Shown here: one piece after another, positions 8,209 through 18,700 of the stretch
How positions within the stretch are numbered: the stretch's first letter is position 1
How the letters are laid out: each line of letters opens with the position of its first letter
Source of the DNA: Nonomuraea jiangxiensis
Lineage (GTDB): Bacteria; Actinomycetota; Actinomycetes; Streptosporangiales; Streptosporangiaceae
Direction of reading: 5' to 3'
Assembly: GCF_900099965.1 (NCBI RefSeq)
Contig: NZ_FNDJ01000027.1
Location: 1-64,000 of the forward strand
Length of the DNA: 64,000 nt
The notes under the pieces: generated by a model
Databases searched by the model: none
Told to the model about the DNA's origin: nothing
What the model saw: only the letters and a program-made list of their open reading frames with translations
Made by a program: the position numbers and the translations under genes

Positions 8209-9317
8209 TCCCGCTGTTCAAGGTCCCCATGTCGGAGTCGGCTCCGGCAGCGGTCGCCGAGGTCGTCGGCAGTGGCCAGATCGGCCAGGGCGCCAAGGTC
8301 GCCGAGTTCGAGCGGGCGCTGGGGGAGCGAATCGGCAACCCGCGCGTCGCCACGGTCAACAGCGGCACCTCGGGGCTGCACCTGGCGCTCCACATGGTTG
8401 CCGCAGGTGGGGACGACGATGGCGAGGTGCTCTCCACGCCCCTGACCATGGAGGCCACCAACTGGACCATCCTCGCGAACCGGTTGCGCATCAAGTGGGT
8501 GGACGTCGATCCCGCCACGCTCAACGTCGACCTCGACGACCTGGCCCGCAAGATCTCTCCCCGTACCCGCGCCATCGTCGTCGTGCACTTCTCCGGCTAT
8601 CCGGTTGACCTCGGGCGGCTGGCGAAGATCCTCGACGACGCCGAGGCGGCCTTCGGATTCCGCCCCGTGGTGATCGAGGACTGCGCCCACGCGTGGGGCG
8701 CCACCTACCAGGGCCGCCGCCTGGGCACCCACGGCAACGTCGCCGTGTTCAGCTTCCAGGCGATCAAGCATTTGACCTGCGGTGACGGTGGGGCTCTGGT
8801 GCTGCCGGACGACGAGCTGCATCACCGGGCCACGCTGCTGCGCTGGTTCGGCATCAGCCGCGCCGCCGACCGGCTGCGCAACCCGCCGGACGTCGCCGAG
8901 TGGGGCTACAAGTTCCACATGACCGACATCAACGCCGCGATAGGGCTGGCCAATCTGGAATGGGCGGAGGAGGTCGTGGCACGGCACCGGGCCCACGCCG
9001 CCCACTACGACCGGGAGCTCGCCGGCGTGCCGGGGCTGGAACTGACCGAACGCGCCCAGGATCGCGAGTCGTCCTTCTGGATCTACCCCATCAAGGTCGA
9101 GGACCGCGCCGGCTTCATGAAGCGCATGGACGAGGCCCAGATCATGGTCAGCAACGTCCACGAACGCAACGACACCCACACCTGCGTCCGCCGGTACGCC
9201 ACGCTGCTGCCCGGACTCGACAGCGTGGCGGAGCGCGTCGTCTGCCTGCCCGTGGGCTGGTGGGTGACCGAGGAGCAGCGCGCGCACATCGTCGAGACCG
9301 TACGGCGCGGTTGGTGA
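8205..9317 (+). CDS. DegT/DnrJ/EryC1 family sugar aminotransferase
   Basis: A PLP-dependent aminotransferase of 370 residues that would add an amino group to the keto-deoxysugar made by the preceding enzymes. Lys188 in AIKHLTCGDGG is the expected Schiff-base lysine, with NSGTSGLHLA near the N-terminus and EDCAHAWG before the lysine. The start is read as TTG 8205, overlapping the rfbC stop, because the family normally begins MIPLFK; an ATG at 8229 is the alternative. Whether it aminates C3 or C4 is not clear. With rfbC it points to an amino-dideoxy sugar on the product. Confidence 0.92.
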   Translation: MIPLFKVPMSESAPAAVAEVVGSGQIGQGAKVAEFERALGERIGNPRVATVNSGTSGLHLALHMVAAGGDDDGEVLSTPLTMEATNWTILANRLRIKWVDVDPATLNVDLDDLARKISPRTRAIVVVHFSGYPVDLGRLAKILDDAEAAFGFRPVVIEDCAHAWGATYQGRRLGTHGNVAVFSFQAIKHLTCGDGGALVLPDDELHHRATLLRWFGISRAADRLRNPPDVAEWGYKFHMTDINAAIGLANLEWAEEVVARHRAHAAHYDRELAGVPGLELTERAQDRESSFWIYPIKVEDRAGFMKRMDEAQIMVSNVHERNDTHTCVRRYATLLPGLDSVAERVVCLPVGWWVTEEQRAHIVETVRRGW

Positions 9318-9377
9318 GAGCAGGTCGGACGAGCGCGGTGGTTCTCCTGCCCTAGTATCACAAAGAGAACAGCACTC

Positions 9378-9434
9378 GAAGCTCCTGGTGATGACGGCAC
9401 TGATCGTGATGATCAAGCCTCCACCAGGAGCTTC
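9378..9434. repeat. 13-bp inverted repeat with 31-nt interior
   Basis: GAAGCTCCTGGTG at 9378-9390 and its exact complement at 9422-9434 enclose a 31-nt interior that contains a smaller TGATC/GATCA palindrome. It may be a long hairpin terminator or a trace of insertion-sequence ends. No transposase is adjacent. Confidence 0.5.
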
Positions 9435-9489
9435 TTCATGTCATCGGCGGAACTTCAGGATCGCGACCAGGGCACGCGCTCAGGAGGTC

Positions 9490-9517
9490 GGGCCCATGTG
9501 ATGTGCGGGCCCTTTTT
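9490..9517 (+). terminator. Rho-independent-like terminator after the aminotransferase
   Basis: GGGCCC arms at 9490-9495 and 9507-9512 with an 11-nt loop are followed directly by five T residues. This is the only classical stem-plus-T-tract near the end of the sugar operon, 170 bp after its last stop codon. Confidence 0.55.
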
Positions 9518-9718
9518 CGTCCCGGATGCCGGCGATATCGGCGAACCTCAGGGCGGGCAGCGGATCGTGAATGAGCGGTCCGTCGTCGACCGGGAGAAGC
9601 CGCTTGGGCACTCCGCGGACGACGGGGCGCAGCCGCGTCCCCCCGGCCACCGGGCGGCAGGACGCCTTTAGCGGGTTGCCCGCTTCCTGCGACCGCCGCC
9701 CGGCGCCGAGGACCTCGG

Positions 9719-12700
9719 CTACACGTCGCCACCCAGCTCCCGGTCGAGAATCTCGAAGAGTTCCTCCGCGGAGGCCGTGGCGAGTTGCTCGGCAGAGGCC
9801 GCGGCGAGCTGCTCGTCGTCCGCCGCGGAGGGAGGAGGCTCGGGAGACTCCACCTCCGCTGGGGCCAGCCGCTCGGCCAGGTATCGGGCGACCGCGGTGG
9901 CGTTCGGCTGGTCGAAGGCGAGCGTGGCGGGCAGCGGAAGGCCGGTCCGCCGGCGCAGCCGGTTCCGCAGCTCGACGGCGGCCAGCGAGCTGAAGCCGAG
10001 CTGCACGAAGCCGCGCTCGGCGTCGATCGCGTCCGCGGTGTCGTGCCCGAGCGCCACCGCTGCCTCGGCCTGGACCAGCTCAAGCAACAGGCGGTCCCGC
10101 TCCCGGGCAGGCAGCCCGGCCAGCCGCTCCTGCAGCCCGGCTGCGCCGTTCGACTCGTCGGTCCGTGCGGCCACGGCGGCTGTACGGCGCACGCCCACGA
10201 GGTCACGCAAGAGCGCGGGCAGGTCGTCGCCACGAGCCCGCAGCGCGCGGACGTCCGGCCGGATCGGCGCCAGCACCGGCGCGGGCACGCGCAGCGCCGC
10301 GTCGAACAGCGCCAGCCCGGTCTCCGCGGAGATCGCCGGTATGCCCAGCGTGCGCACCCGGGCCAGGTCGGTGTCCTGCAGCGGCCCACCGAGCCCGGTG
10401 TCCACCGCCCACATTCCCCAGGTCAGTGAGGTGGCGGGCAGCCCGGAGGCGGCGCGATCCGCGGCGAGCGCGTCGAGGAAGGCGTTGGCCGCCGCGTAGT
10501 CGCCCTGCCCGGCGGCGAGCACCATCCCTCCGGCGGAGGAGAACAGTACGAAGCGGGCGAGGTCATGCTTTTGGGTGAGTTCGTGCAGGTGCCAGGCGGC
10601 GTCCGCCTTGGGGCGCAGCACCCGGTCCAGCCCTTCCTCCGTCAGCGTGCCGAGCACCCCGCCGGCCATCACTCCCGCGGTGTGCACCACGGCGCGCAGG
10701 GGGTGGGTGCCGGGGATCTCCTCCAGCAGTACGGTGAGGGCGTCCCGGTCGGCCACGTCGCAGGTGGCGATGGTGACCTCGGCGCCCAGTTCGGTCAGTT
10801 CGTCGCGGAGTTCGGCGGCGCCGGGGGCGTCCAGGCCCCGGCGGGAGGCCAGTAGCAGGTGCCGTACGCCGTGTTCGGCCACCAGATGCCGGGCCATCAG
10901 GGCGCCCAGCCCGCCGGTGCCGCCGGTGATCAGCGTGGTCCCATCGGCCGGCCAGGCCGCGTCGTACGGGTCAACGGCTGCGGCGCGCGATACCCGGTCG
11001 GCGTGACCCTCGCGCGGGAGTGCGGCGCCGGTCAGCCGGGGAACCCACGGCCGGCCGTCACGGATCGCCAACTCGGGCTCGCCGGTGGCCAGGGCCACGC
11101 GCACGCCGTCCGCCAGGTAGCCGGCCGGATCCAGGTCGACCAGGATGATCCGACCGGGGTTCTCCTCCTGGGCGGCCCGCACCAGGCCCCAGACCGCGGC
11201 CCGCGCCGGATCCGGCGCTTCGGTGTCGCGCACCGCCACGGCACCCCGGGTGATCACCACTGCCGGCCGGGTGTCCGCCTTGACCGACCAGTCCTGTAGA
11301 CCGGTAAGGACCGTACGCAGGGCACGCCGCACCCGATCCGGCACACCGCCGCCTGAGGCTTCGCCGGCGCCGCCGGTGGCGTCGATGACGAGCGCGTCGG
11401 AGGCGTCCACCGCGCCGAGGGGACCCGACGGCGTGACCGGCCGCCACGTCACCGCGAGCAGCGACTCCGAGGCCGGGCGGGCCTGTGCCAGCTGGTCGGC
11501 CTGAACCGGCCGGGACACCACCGTCTCCACCGTGGCCACCGGCCGGCCGGCGGAGTCGGTGAGGTCCAGCCGGGTGACCTCGTCGCCGTCCAGCCGGCGC
11601 AGCCGCACTCGCACCGCGTCGGCGCCGGCGGCGTGCAGGGTGACGCCGTTCCAGTTGAACGGGATCAACGTGGCCTTCGGCCCCGCCACCAGGTCCACGT
11701 GCATCGCGGCGTCGAGGAGGGCGGGGTGTAGGCCGTATCGGGTGGTCTGTCCGGCTTCTTCGGGGAGGGTGATGTCGGCGTAGAGGTCGTCGCCGTGTTT
11801 CCAGGCTCGGGTGAGGCCGTGGAAGGCGGGGCCGTAGCCGTAGCCGTGGTCGACCAGGCGGTCGTACAGGCCGGTGGTGTCCAACGGCTGGGCATCCGGC
11901 GGGGGCCAGGCGTGGCCCAGGTCCGCTGGGGTGTCTTGGGGGGTGGGGGTGAGGGCGCCGGTCGCGTGCCGGGTCCAGGTCCCATGATCGTCTTTGGAGT
12001 GGATGCCGATCTGGTGCCGGCCGTCTTCGTCAGGTGGGCTCAGAATGATCTGAAGAGTGACGCCGTCGGTGGTGTCCGGGATGGGCAGGGGGCTGTGCAG
12101 CGTGAGCTCTTCGATCGCCGGGCAGCCGACCTGGTCACCGGCACGCAGGGCCAGCTCGACAAAGGCGGTACCAGGCAGGATCGGGACGGCGTTGATGACG
12201 TGATCGGCCAGCCAGGGCTGGGTGGTGACCGACAACCGACCGGTCAGGATGGCGCCGCCGTCGGGCTGCTCCACCACCGCACCCAGGATCGGGTGGTCGA
12301 CGGCGGTCTGGCCGAGGGAGGCCGGGTCACCGGCCAGGGTGGGCTGCAGCCAGTAGCGGCGGTGCTGGAAGGCGTAGGTGGGCAGGTCCAGACGGCCGAC
12401 ACCGTCCGGTCCGGCCGGTCTGGCCCGTCCGGCCCCGGTGGTCCAGGCCGGCCAGGCGGTCCAGTCCACGGCCGTGCCACATGTCCAGGCCTGGCCCAGC
12501 CCGGCGACCAGTTGGGTGGTTTCGTCCCGGTCGCGCCGCAGCAGGGCCACCACCGAGGCGGGTTCTGCGTCGTTGTCGTTGTGGTGGGTGAGGGTTTGTT
12601 CGATCATGGGGGTCAGCTGGGCGTCCGGGCCTACCTCGACGAAGCAGCCGACCTGATGCCGGGACAAGGTAGTGACGGTGTCGGCGAACCGCACCGGCCG

Positions 12701-15700
12701 CCGCACGTGCTCGGCCCAGTAGCCGGGCTGGGTGATCTCTTCGCCGGCCAGGTCACCTGAGACGTTGGACACCAGCGGCAGCTCCGGACGCCGCAGCGTC
12801 AGCCCCGCCACGACCTGCTCGAGCTCGGCCAGCATCGGCTCCATCAGCGGGGAGTGGAAGGCGTGTGACACCCGCAGCGGCCGGGTTCGGTGCCCGTGCT
12901 GCCGCGCCCAGTCGATGACCTGTTCCACCTGGCCGGATGCGCCGGAGATCACCACCGCGCCGGGCGCGTTGACCGCTGCCACCGCCACCTGGTCATAGCC
13001 AGCCAATACGGGCGCGAGTTCCTCTTCGCCACAGCCGATCGCCGCCATCGCACCCCCGGCCGGCAACGCCTGCATCAACCGGCCACGAGCCGCCACCAAC
13101 CGGCACGCGTCCGCCAGGTCCAGCACCCCGGCCACATGCGCCGCAGTGATCTCCCCCAGCGAATGCCCGGCCACGTAATCGGGCCGGATGCCCAGCGATT
13201 CCAGCAGCCGGTACAACGCCGTCTCCACCGCGAACAGCCCGGCTTGCGCGAACACCGTCTGATCCAGCACTCCACCGGCAGCAGAATCACCGGTCTCGCT
13301 GGTCTGGCCGAGGATGATCTCCCGCAGGCTCACACCACCGGCCAGACCGGTCACAACCCCCGCAGCGTCGGCGGCGGTGAGCTCAGCCTCCAGGAGTTCG
13401 CAAGCCTCATCAAAAGCGCGAGCGAACACCGGGTAAGCCGCATATAGCTCACGGCCCATCCCGGGCCGCTGGGCACCCTGACCAGAGAACAGCACCGCCA
13501 CCCGGCCCGGCCGCACCCGACCCACCGAAGACGGCTCCAACTCCCCAGCCGCCAGCGCCCGCAGCCCGGCCAGCAGACCCTCCCGGTCCACCGCTGGCAA
13601 CACCGCCCGATGCTCCAGGGCGGCCCGGCGCGCCAGCCCGGCCGCCACCCTCACCGGACCAACCTCGTCATGCTCGGTCATGAACCCGGCAAGCCGGTCG
13701 GCCTGCGCCCGCAACGCCGCCTCGCTCTTGGCCGACACCACCACAGGCACCGGCACCGGCACGGCGGCGTGGTCGCCCTCGGGTGAAGTGGCCGTGCTGC
13801 CGTCCCGCTCGCCCGACGGCTCCCTGGTGAGCGGCTCTTCCTCGGCCGGGGGTTCTTCCAGGATGACGTGCGCATTGGTGCCGGAGATGCCGAACGACGA
13901 CACCCCCGCCCGGCGCGGCCGGTCCGCAGCGCGCGGCCAGGGCTGGGGCTCGGTCAGCAGCTCCACCGCCCCACCGGACCAGTCCACCTTCGACGACGGC
14001 GCGTCCACGTGCAGCGTCCTGGGCAACAGCTCGTGCCGCATGGCCAGGATCATCTTGATCACACCGGCTACTCCGGCCGCCGCCTGGGTATGCCCCAGGT
14101 TCGACTTCACCGACCCCAGCCACAACGGCGATGGCCGGTCCTGGCCGTAGGCGGCCAGCAAAGCCTGCGCCTCGATCGGGTCGCCCAGCGCGGTGCCGGT
14201 GCCGTGTCCTTCTACCACGTCCACCTGTGCGGGACCGATCCCTGCCGAGGCCAGCGCCTGAGCGATCACCCGCTCCTGCGAGGGACCGTTCGGCGCGGTC
14301 AGCCCATTCGACGCCCCGTCCTGGTTCACCGCGCTACCGCGCAGCACTGCCAGCACCCGATGCCCCCGACGGCGGGCGTCCGACAGCCGCTCCACCACCA
14401 GCACCCCGACACCCTCGCCCCAGCCGACCCCATCAGCCGCCTCGGCGAAGGACTTACACCGCCCATCAGCGGCCAACCCGCGCTGGAGGCCGAAGTCGGT
14501 GAAGGTGTCCGGCGTGGACATCACCGTCACCCCACCGGCCAGCGCCAGATCGCACTCTCCCGCACGCAAGGCCTGCGCCGCCAGATGCAACGCCACCAAC
14601 GACGACGAACACGCCGTGTCCACCGACACCGCCGGCCCTTCCAAGCCGAACGCGTACGACACCCGCCCGGACACCACGCTGGCCAGGCTGCCGTTGCCCA
14701 GGTAGCCGGCATACTCCTCCGGCACCTGGCCCGGCCGAGTGCCCCAGTCGTGGTACATCACTCCGGCGAACACCCCGGTCGGGGTGCCACGCAGTCCGGA
14801 TGGGTCGATGCCGGCGCGCTCCAGGGCCTCCCAGGACGCTTCGAGCAGCAGCCGCTGCTGCGGGTCCATGGCGGTGGCCTCCCGCGGGCCGATATCAAAC
14901 GGAGCGGGGTCGAAGTACGCCGCGTCGTGCAGGAACCCGCCTTGCCGGGTGTAGGTGCGACCCAGCTTGCCGGGCTCCGGATCGTACATGCCGGTGATGT
15001 CCCAGCCTCGGTCGGTGGGGAAGCCGGTGATGCCATCACGATCGTCGATCAGGAGCCGCCAGAGGTCTTCAGGACCGGTCACCTGGCCGGGGAAACGGCA
15101 GGCCATCCCGACAACGGCAATGAGATCACCACCAACATCACCGGCAGAGCCGCCGGCCGGGGCAGCCGGGACCGGGCGACGGGCCGCGGTACCGGACAGG
15201 GCGGCGTCCAGATGCACCGCAAGCGCGCGGGGAGTGGGATGGTCGAAAACCAGAGTAGGAGTGAGCCGTAGCCCGGTCATCGCGTGCAGCCGGTTACGCA
15301 ACTCCACCGCGGTCAGCGAGTCGAACCCGAACTCCTGGAAAGGCCGGTCCGCATCGATGGCCGCAGCGGTGTCATGACCCAAAGTGGCCGCCGCCTCGCT
15401 ACAGACCACATCCAAAAGCCGCCGCTGCCGCTGCGGGGCCGACAGCTGCGCCAGCGCCGCCACCAACGGCCGCACCTCACCAGCCGCCCCGGCGGAGTCG
15501 GCCGGGCCGACCGTCCGGGCGGGGTCGGCGGCCGGGCGCGCGAGGGGACCGGCCAGCTCACGCAACAGCGCCGGCAGATCGGCCCCACGCCGGCCCAGCG
15601 CGGCCGGATCGAACCGGGCCGGCACCAGATACGGCCGACCCGCGGCCAGGCCGGCGTCCAGCAAGGCCAGACCCTGACCCGCGGTCAACGTCACCAGCCC

Positions 15701-18700
15701 CGCGCTGCGCATCCGCGCATCATCCCGCGCGCTGATCCGGCCGGCCATGCCCCGCTCCTCGGCCCACGGCCCCCACGCCAGCGAGACCGCCGGCAAACCG
15801 GCCGCGGCCCGGGCCACCGCCAGCGCATCGGTGAACGCGTTCGCGGCCGCGTAGTTGCCCTGCCCGGCCCCATCCACCACCCCGGCCAGCGAGGAGAACA
15901 CCACAAACCGGGCCAGACCATCCTCGCGGGTCAGCTCGTGCAGATGCCAGGCCGCGTCCACCTTCGGCCGCAACACCGCCTCCACCCGCTCGGCCGACAA
16001 CGACGTGATCACTCCGTCGTCCACCACCCCCGCCGCATGCACCACCGCCCGCAACGGATGGGCCTGGCCGATCCCCTCCAGCAACACCGCCAGCGCGTCC
16101 CGATCAGCCACATCACAGGCCGCGACAGACACCTCGGCGCCCAGCCCGGCCAGCTCATCGCGGAGTTCGGCCGCGCCGGGGGCATCGGCACCCCGGCGGG
16201 AGACCAGCAGCAGATGCCGCACCCCGTGCTCGACGACCAGATGCCGAGCCACCAGCGCGCCCAGTCCACCGGTGCCGCCGGTGATCAGCGTGGTCCCATC
16301 GACCGGCCAGGCCGCCACGGGCTCCTCGCCGGCATTGTCACCCCCCGCCCGACCAGCACCGCCAGGCGCCGACCAGGAAGAGGCCACGTCTTCCGAACCG
16401 GGCGACGCCACCCGCCCCAGACGCGGCACCCACACCCGGCCGCCGCGCAGCGCCACCTCCGGCTCACCACAAGCCAGCGCCGCCGCCGCCGCCGCGTCGG
16501 CCACCCCGTCGCCGATTCGGCCCAGCGAGGCGTCGGCAAGCGCCACCTCACCGGGTGCCGTCTCGGCGTCGGTTTCCAGATCGACCAGTGTGATCCGGCC
16601 GGGATGCTCCGCCTGCGCCGCCCGTATCAACCCGAACACCGCCGCCTGCGCCGGATCCGGGATCTCACCGTCGGCCACGGCCACCGCGCCCCGGGTCACC
16701 ACCACCAACCGGGCGTCATCTCCCGGTTCACGAGTCAGCCATTCCTGCAAGCGGGCCAACACCGAACCCACGCCACGGCGTAGGCGGTCCAGCAGCCCAC
16801 TGTCGGCAGATCCGACCCTGGCCCACCCGGTGGCATCGATCACCAGATCTGCGCCGATGCCACCCGACGACACCGTCACGTCCACCGGCCGCCACGCCAC
16901 CTCGTGCAGCCACTGGTGCGCCGCAGAGCGCGAGCTCGACCACTCCGCGGGCACCGAGCGGTAAGCCAGTGACGTCACCGTGGCCACCGGCTGGCCCACA
17001 GGGTCGGCGAGGTCGAGCCGAACCCCGGCTTCGTCGTCCTGGCGCAGCCTGACCCGCGCCGCACGCGCCCCGTCGGCATGCAGTGACACCCCGCGCCAGG
17101 CGAACGGCAACGCCGTATCCTGGTCGTGGCCGGGCAGCAGGTCGGTGGCGTGCAGGGCCGCGTCGAGCAGCGCCGGGTGCACGCCGAAGCCCGTTGCCTC
17201 CATCCCGTCGGCCAACGCCACTTCGACGAAGACCTCCTCGCCGCGACGCCAGGCTCGGGTGAGGCCGCGGAAAGCGGGGCCGTAGTCGTAGCCGCGGTTG
17301 GCCATCGCCGGGTAGAGGCCGGTGACGTCGAGCGGTTCCGCGCCCGGCGGTGGCCAGTCGGCGAACTCGTGTGCCGCCGGGCCGGGAGCCGGGTCGGGGG
17401 AGAGGAAGCCGGTAGCGTGCCGTAGCCAGACACCGTCTTCGCCGATGGAGTGGATCTCCACGGGCCGCCGCCCGTCCACGGCGGATCGGCCGGCGACCAC
17501 CCGGATCGTCACGTGGCCCCGACTCGGTAGCTCCAGGGGGGTGTGCAGGGTGAGTTCGTCGATGGCCGGGCAGCCGACCTGGTCACCGGCACGCAGGGCG
17601 AGCTCGACGAAGGCGGTGCCGGGCAGGATCGGAGTGGCGTTGATGGCGTGATCGGCCAGCCAGGAGTGGGCGGTGACCAACAACCGGCCGGTCAGGATGG
17701 CGCCACCGTCAGGCTGTTCCACCACCGCACCCAGGATCGGATGGTCGGCGGCACCCAGACCAAGCGCGGCCGGGTCACCGGCCGGGGCGGGTTGCAGCCA
17801 GTAGCGGCGGTGCTGGAAGGGGTAGGTGGGCAGATCCAGGTCGCCGATGCGGGCACCGCCTGGCCCGGTCGGCCAGGCAGTCCAATCCACGGCCGTGCCA
17901 CACGTCCAGGCCTGGCCCAGTCCGGCGACCAGTTGGGCGGTCTCGTCCCGATCGCGGCGCAGCAACGCCACCACCGAGGCAGGCTCTGCGTCGTTGTCGT
18001 TGCGGTGGGTGAGGGTTTGTTCGATCATCGGGGCCAGCTGCGCGTCCGGACCGGCCTCCAGGAAACAGCCGACCCCGTGCCCGCGCAGAGTGGTGACGAC
18101 GTCGGCGAACCGCACCGGCCGGTGCACATGCTCCACCCAGTAGCCGGGCTCGGTGATCTGCGACCCGGCAACCCGCCCGCTCACTCCCGACACCAGCGCC
18201 ATGGTCGGCGGGTGGAACGTCAGCGAGGCCGCCACCGCGGCGAACTCGGTCAGCATCGGCTCCATCAACGGCGAGTGGAACGCGTGCGACACCCGCAGCG
18301 GCCGGGTCCGGTGCCCGTGCTGCCGCGCCCACTCGACGACCTGCTCCACCTGCTCGGACGCGCCGGAGACGACCACCGCGCCGGGCGCGTTCACCGCCGC
18401 CACTGAGATCTCGCCACGCCCGGCCAGCACCGGCGCGAGCTCCTCTTCGCCGCAGCCGATCGCCGCCATCGCGCCCCCGGCCGGCAACGCCTGCATCAAC
18501 CGCCCACGAGCGGCCACCAACCGGCACGCATCCGCCAGGTCCAGCACCCCGGCCACATGCGCCGCGCTGATCTCCCCCAGCGAATGCCCAGCCACAAAAT
18601 CAGGCCGGACCCCCAACGATTCCAGCAGCCGGTACAACGCGGTCTCCACCGCGAACAGCCCGGCCTGCGCGAACACCGTCTGATCCAGCACCCCACCGGC

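Larger units (their letters stand above)
9318..9718. other. Intergenic region between convergent sugar and PKS operons
   Basis: About 400 bp without a credible gene. It holds an imperfectly understood inverted repeat (9378-9434) and a terminator-like hairpin (9490-9517). The remainder is GC-rich and shows no start or ribosome site that I would trust. Confidence 0.6.
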
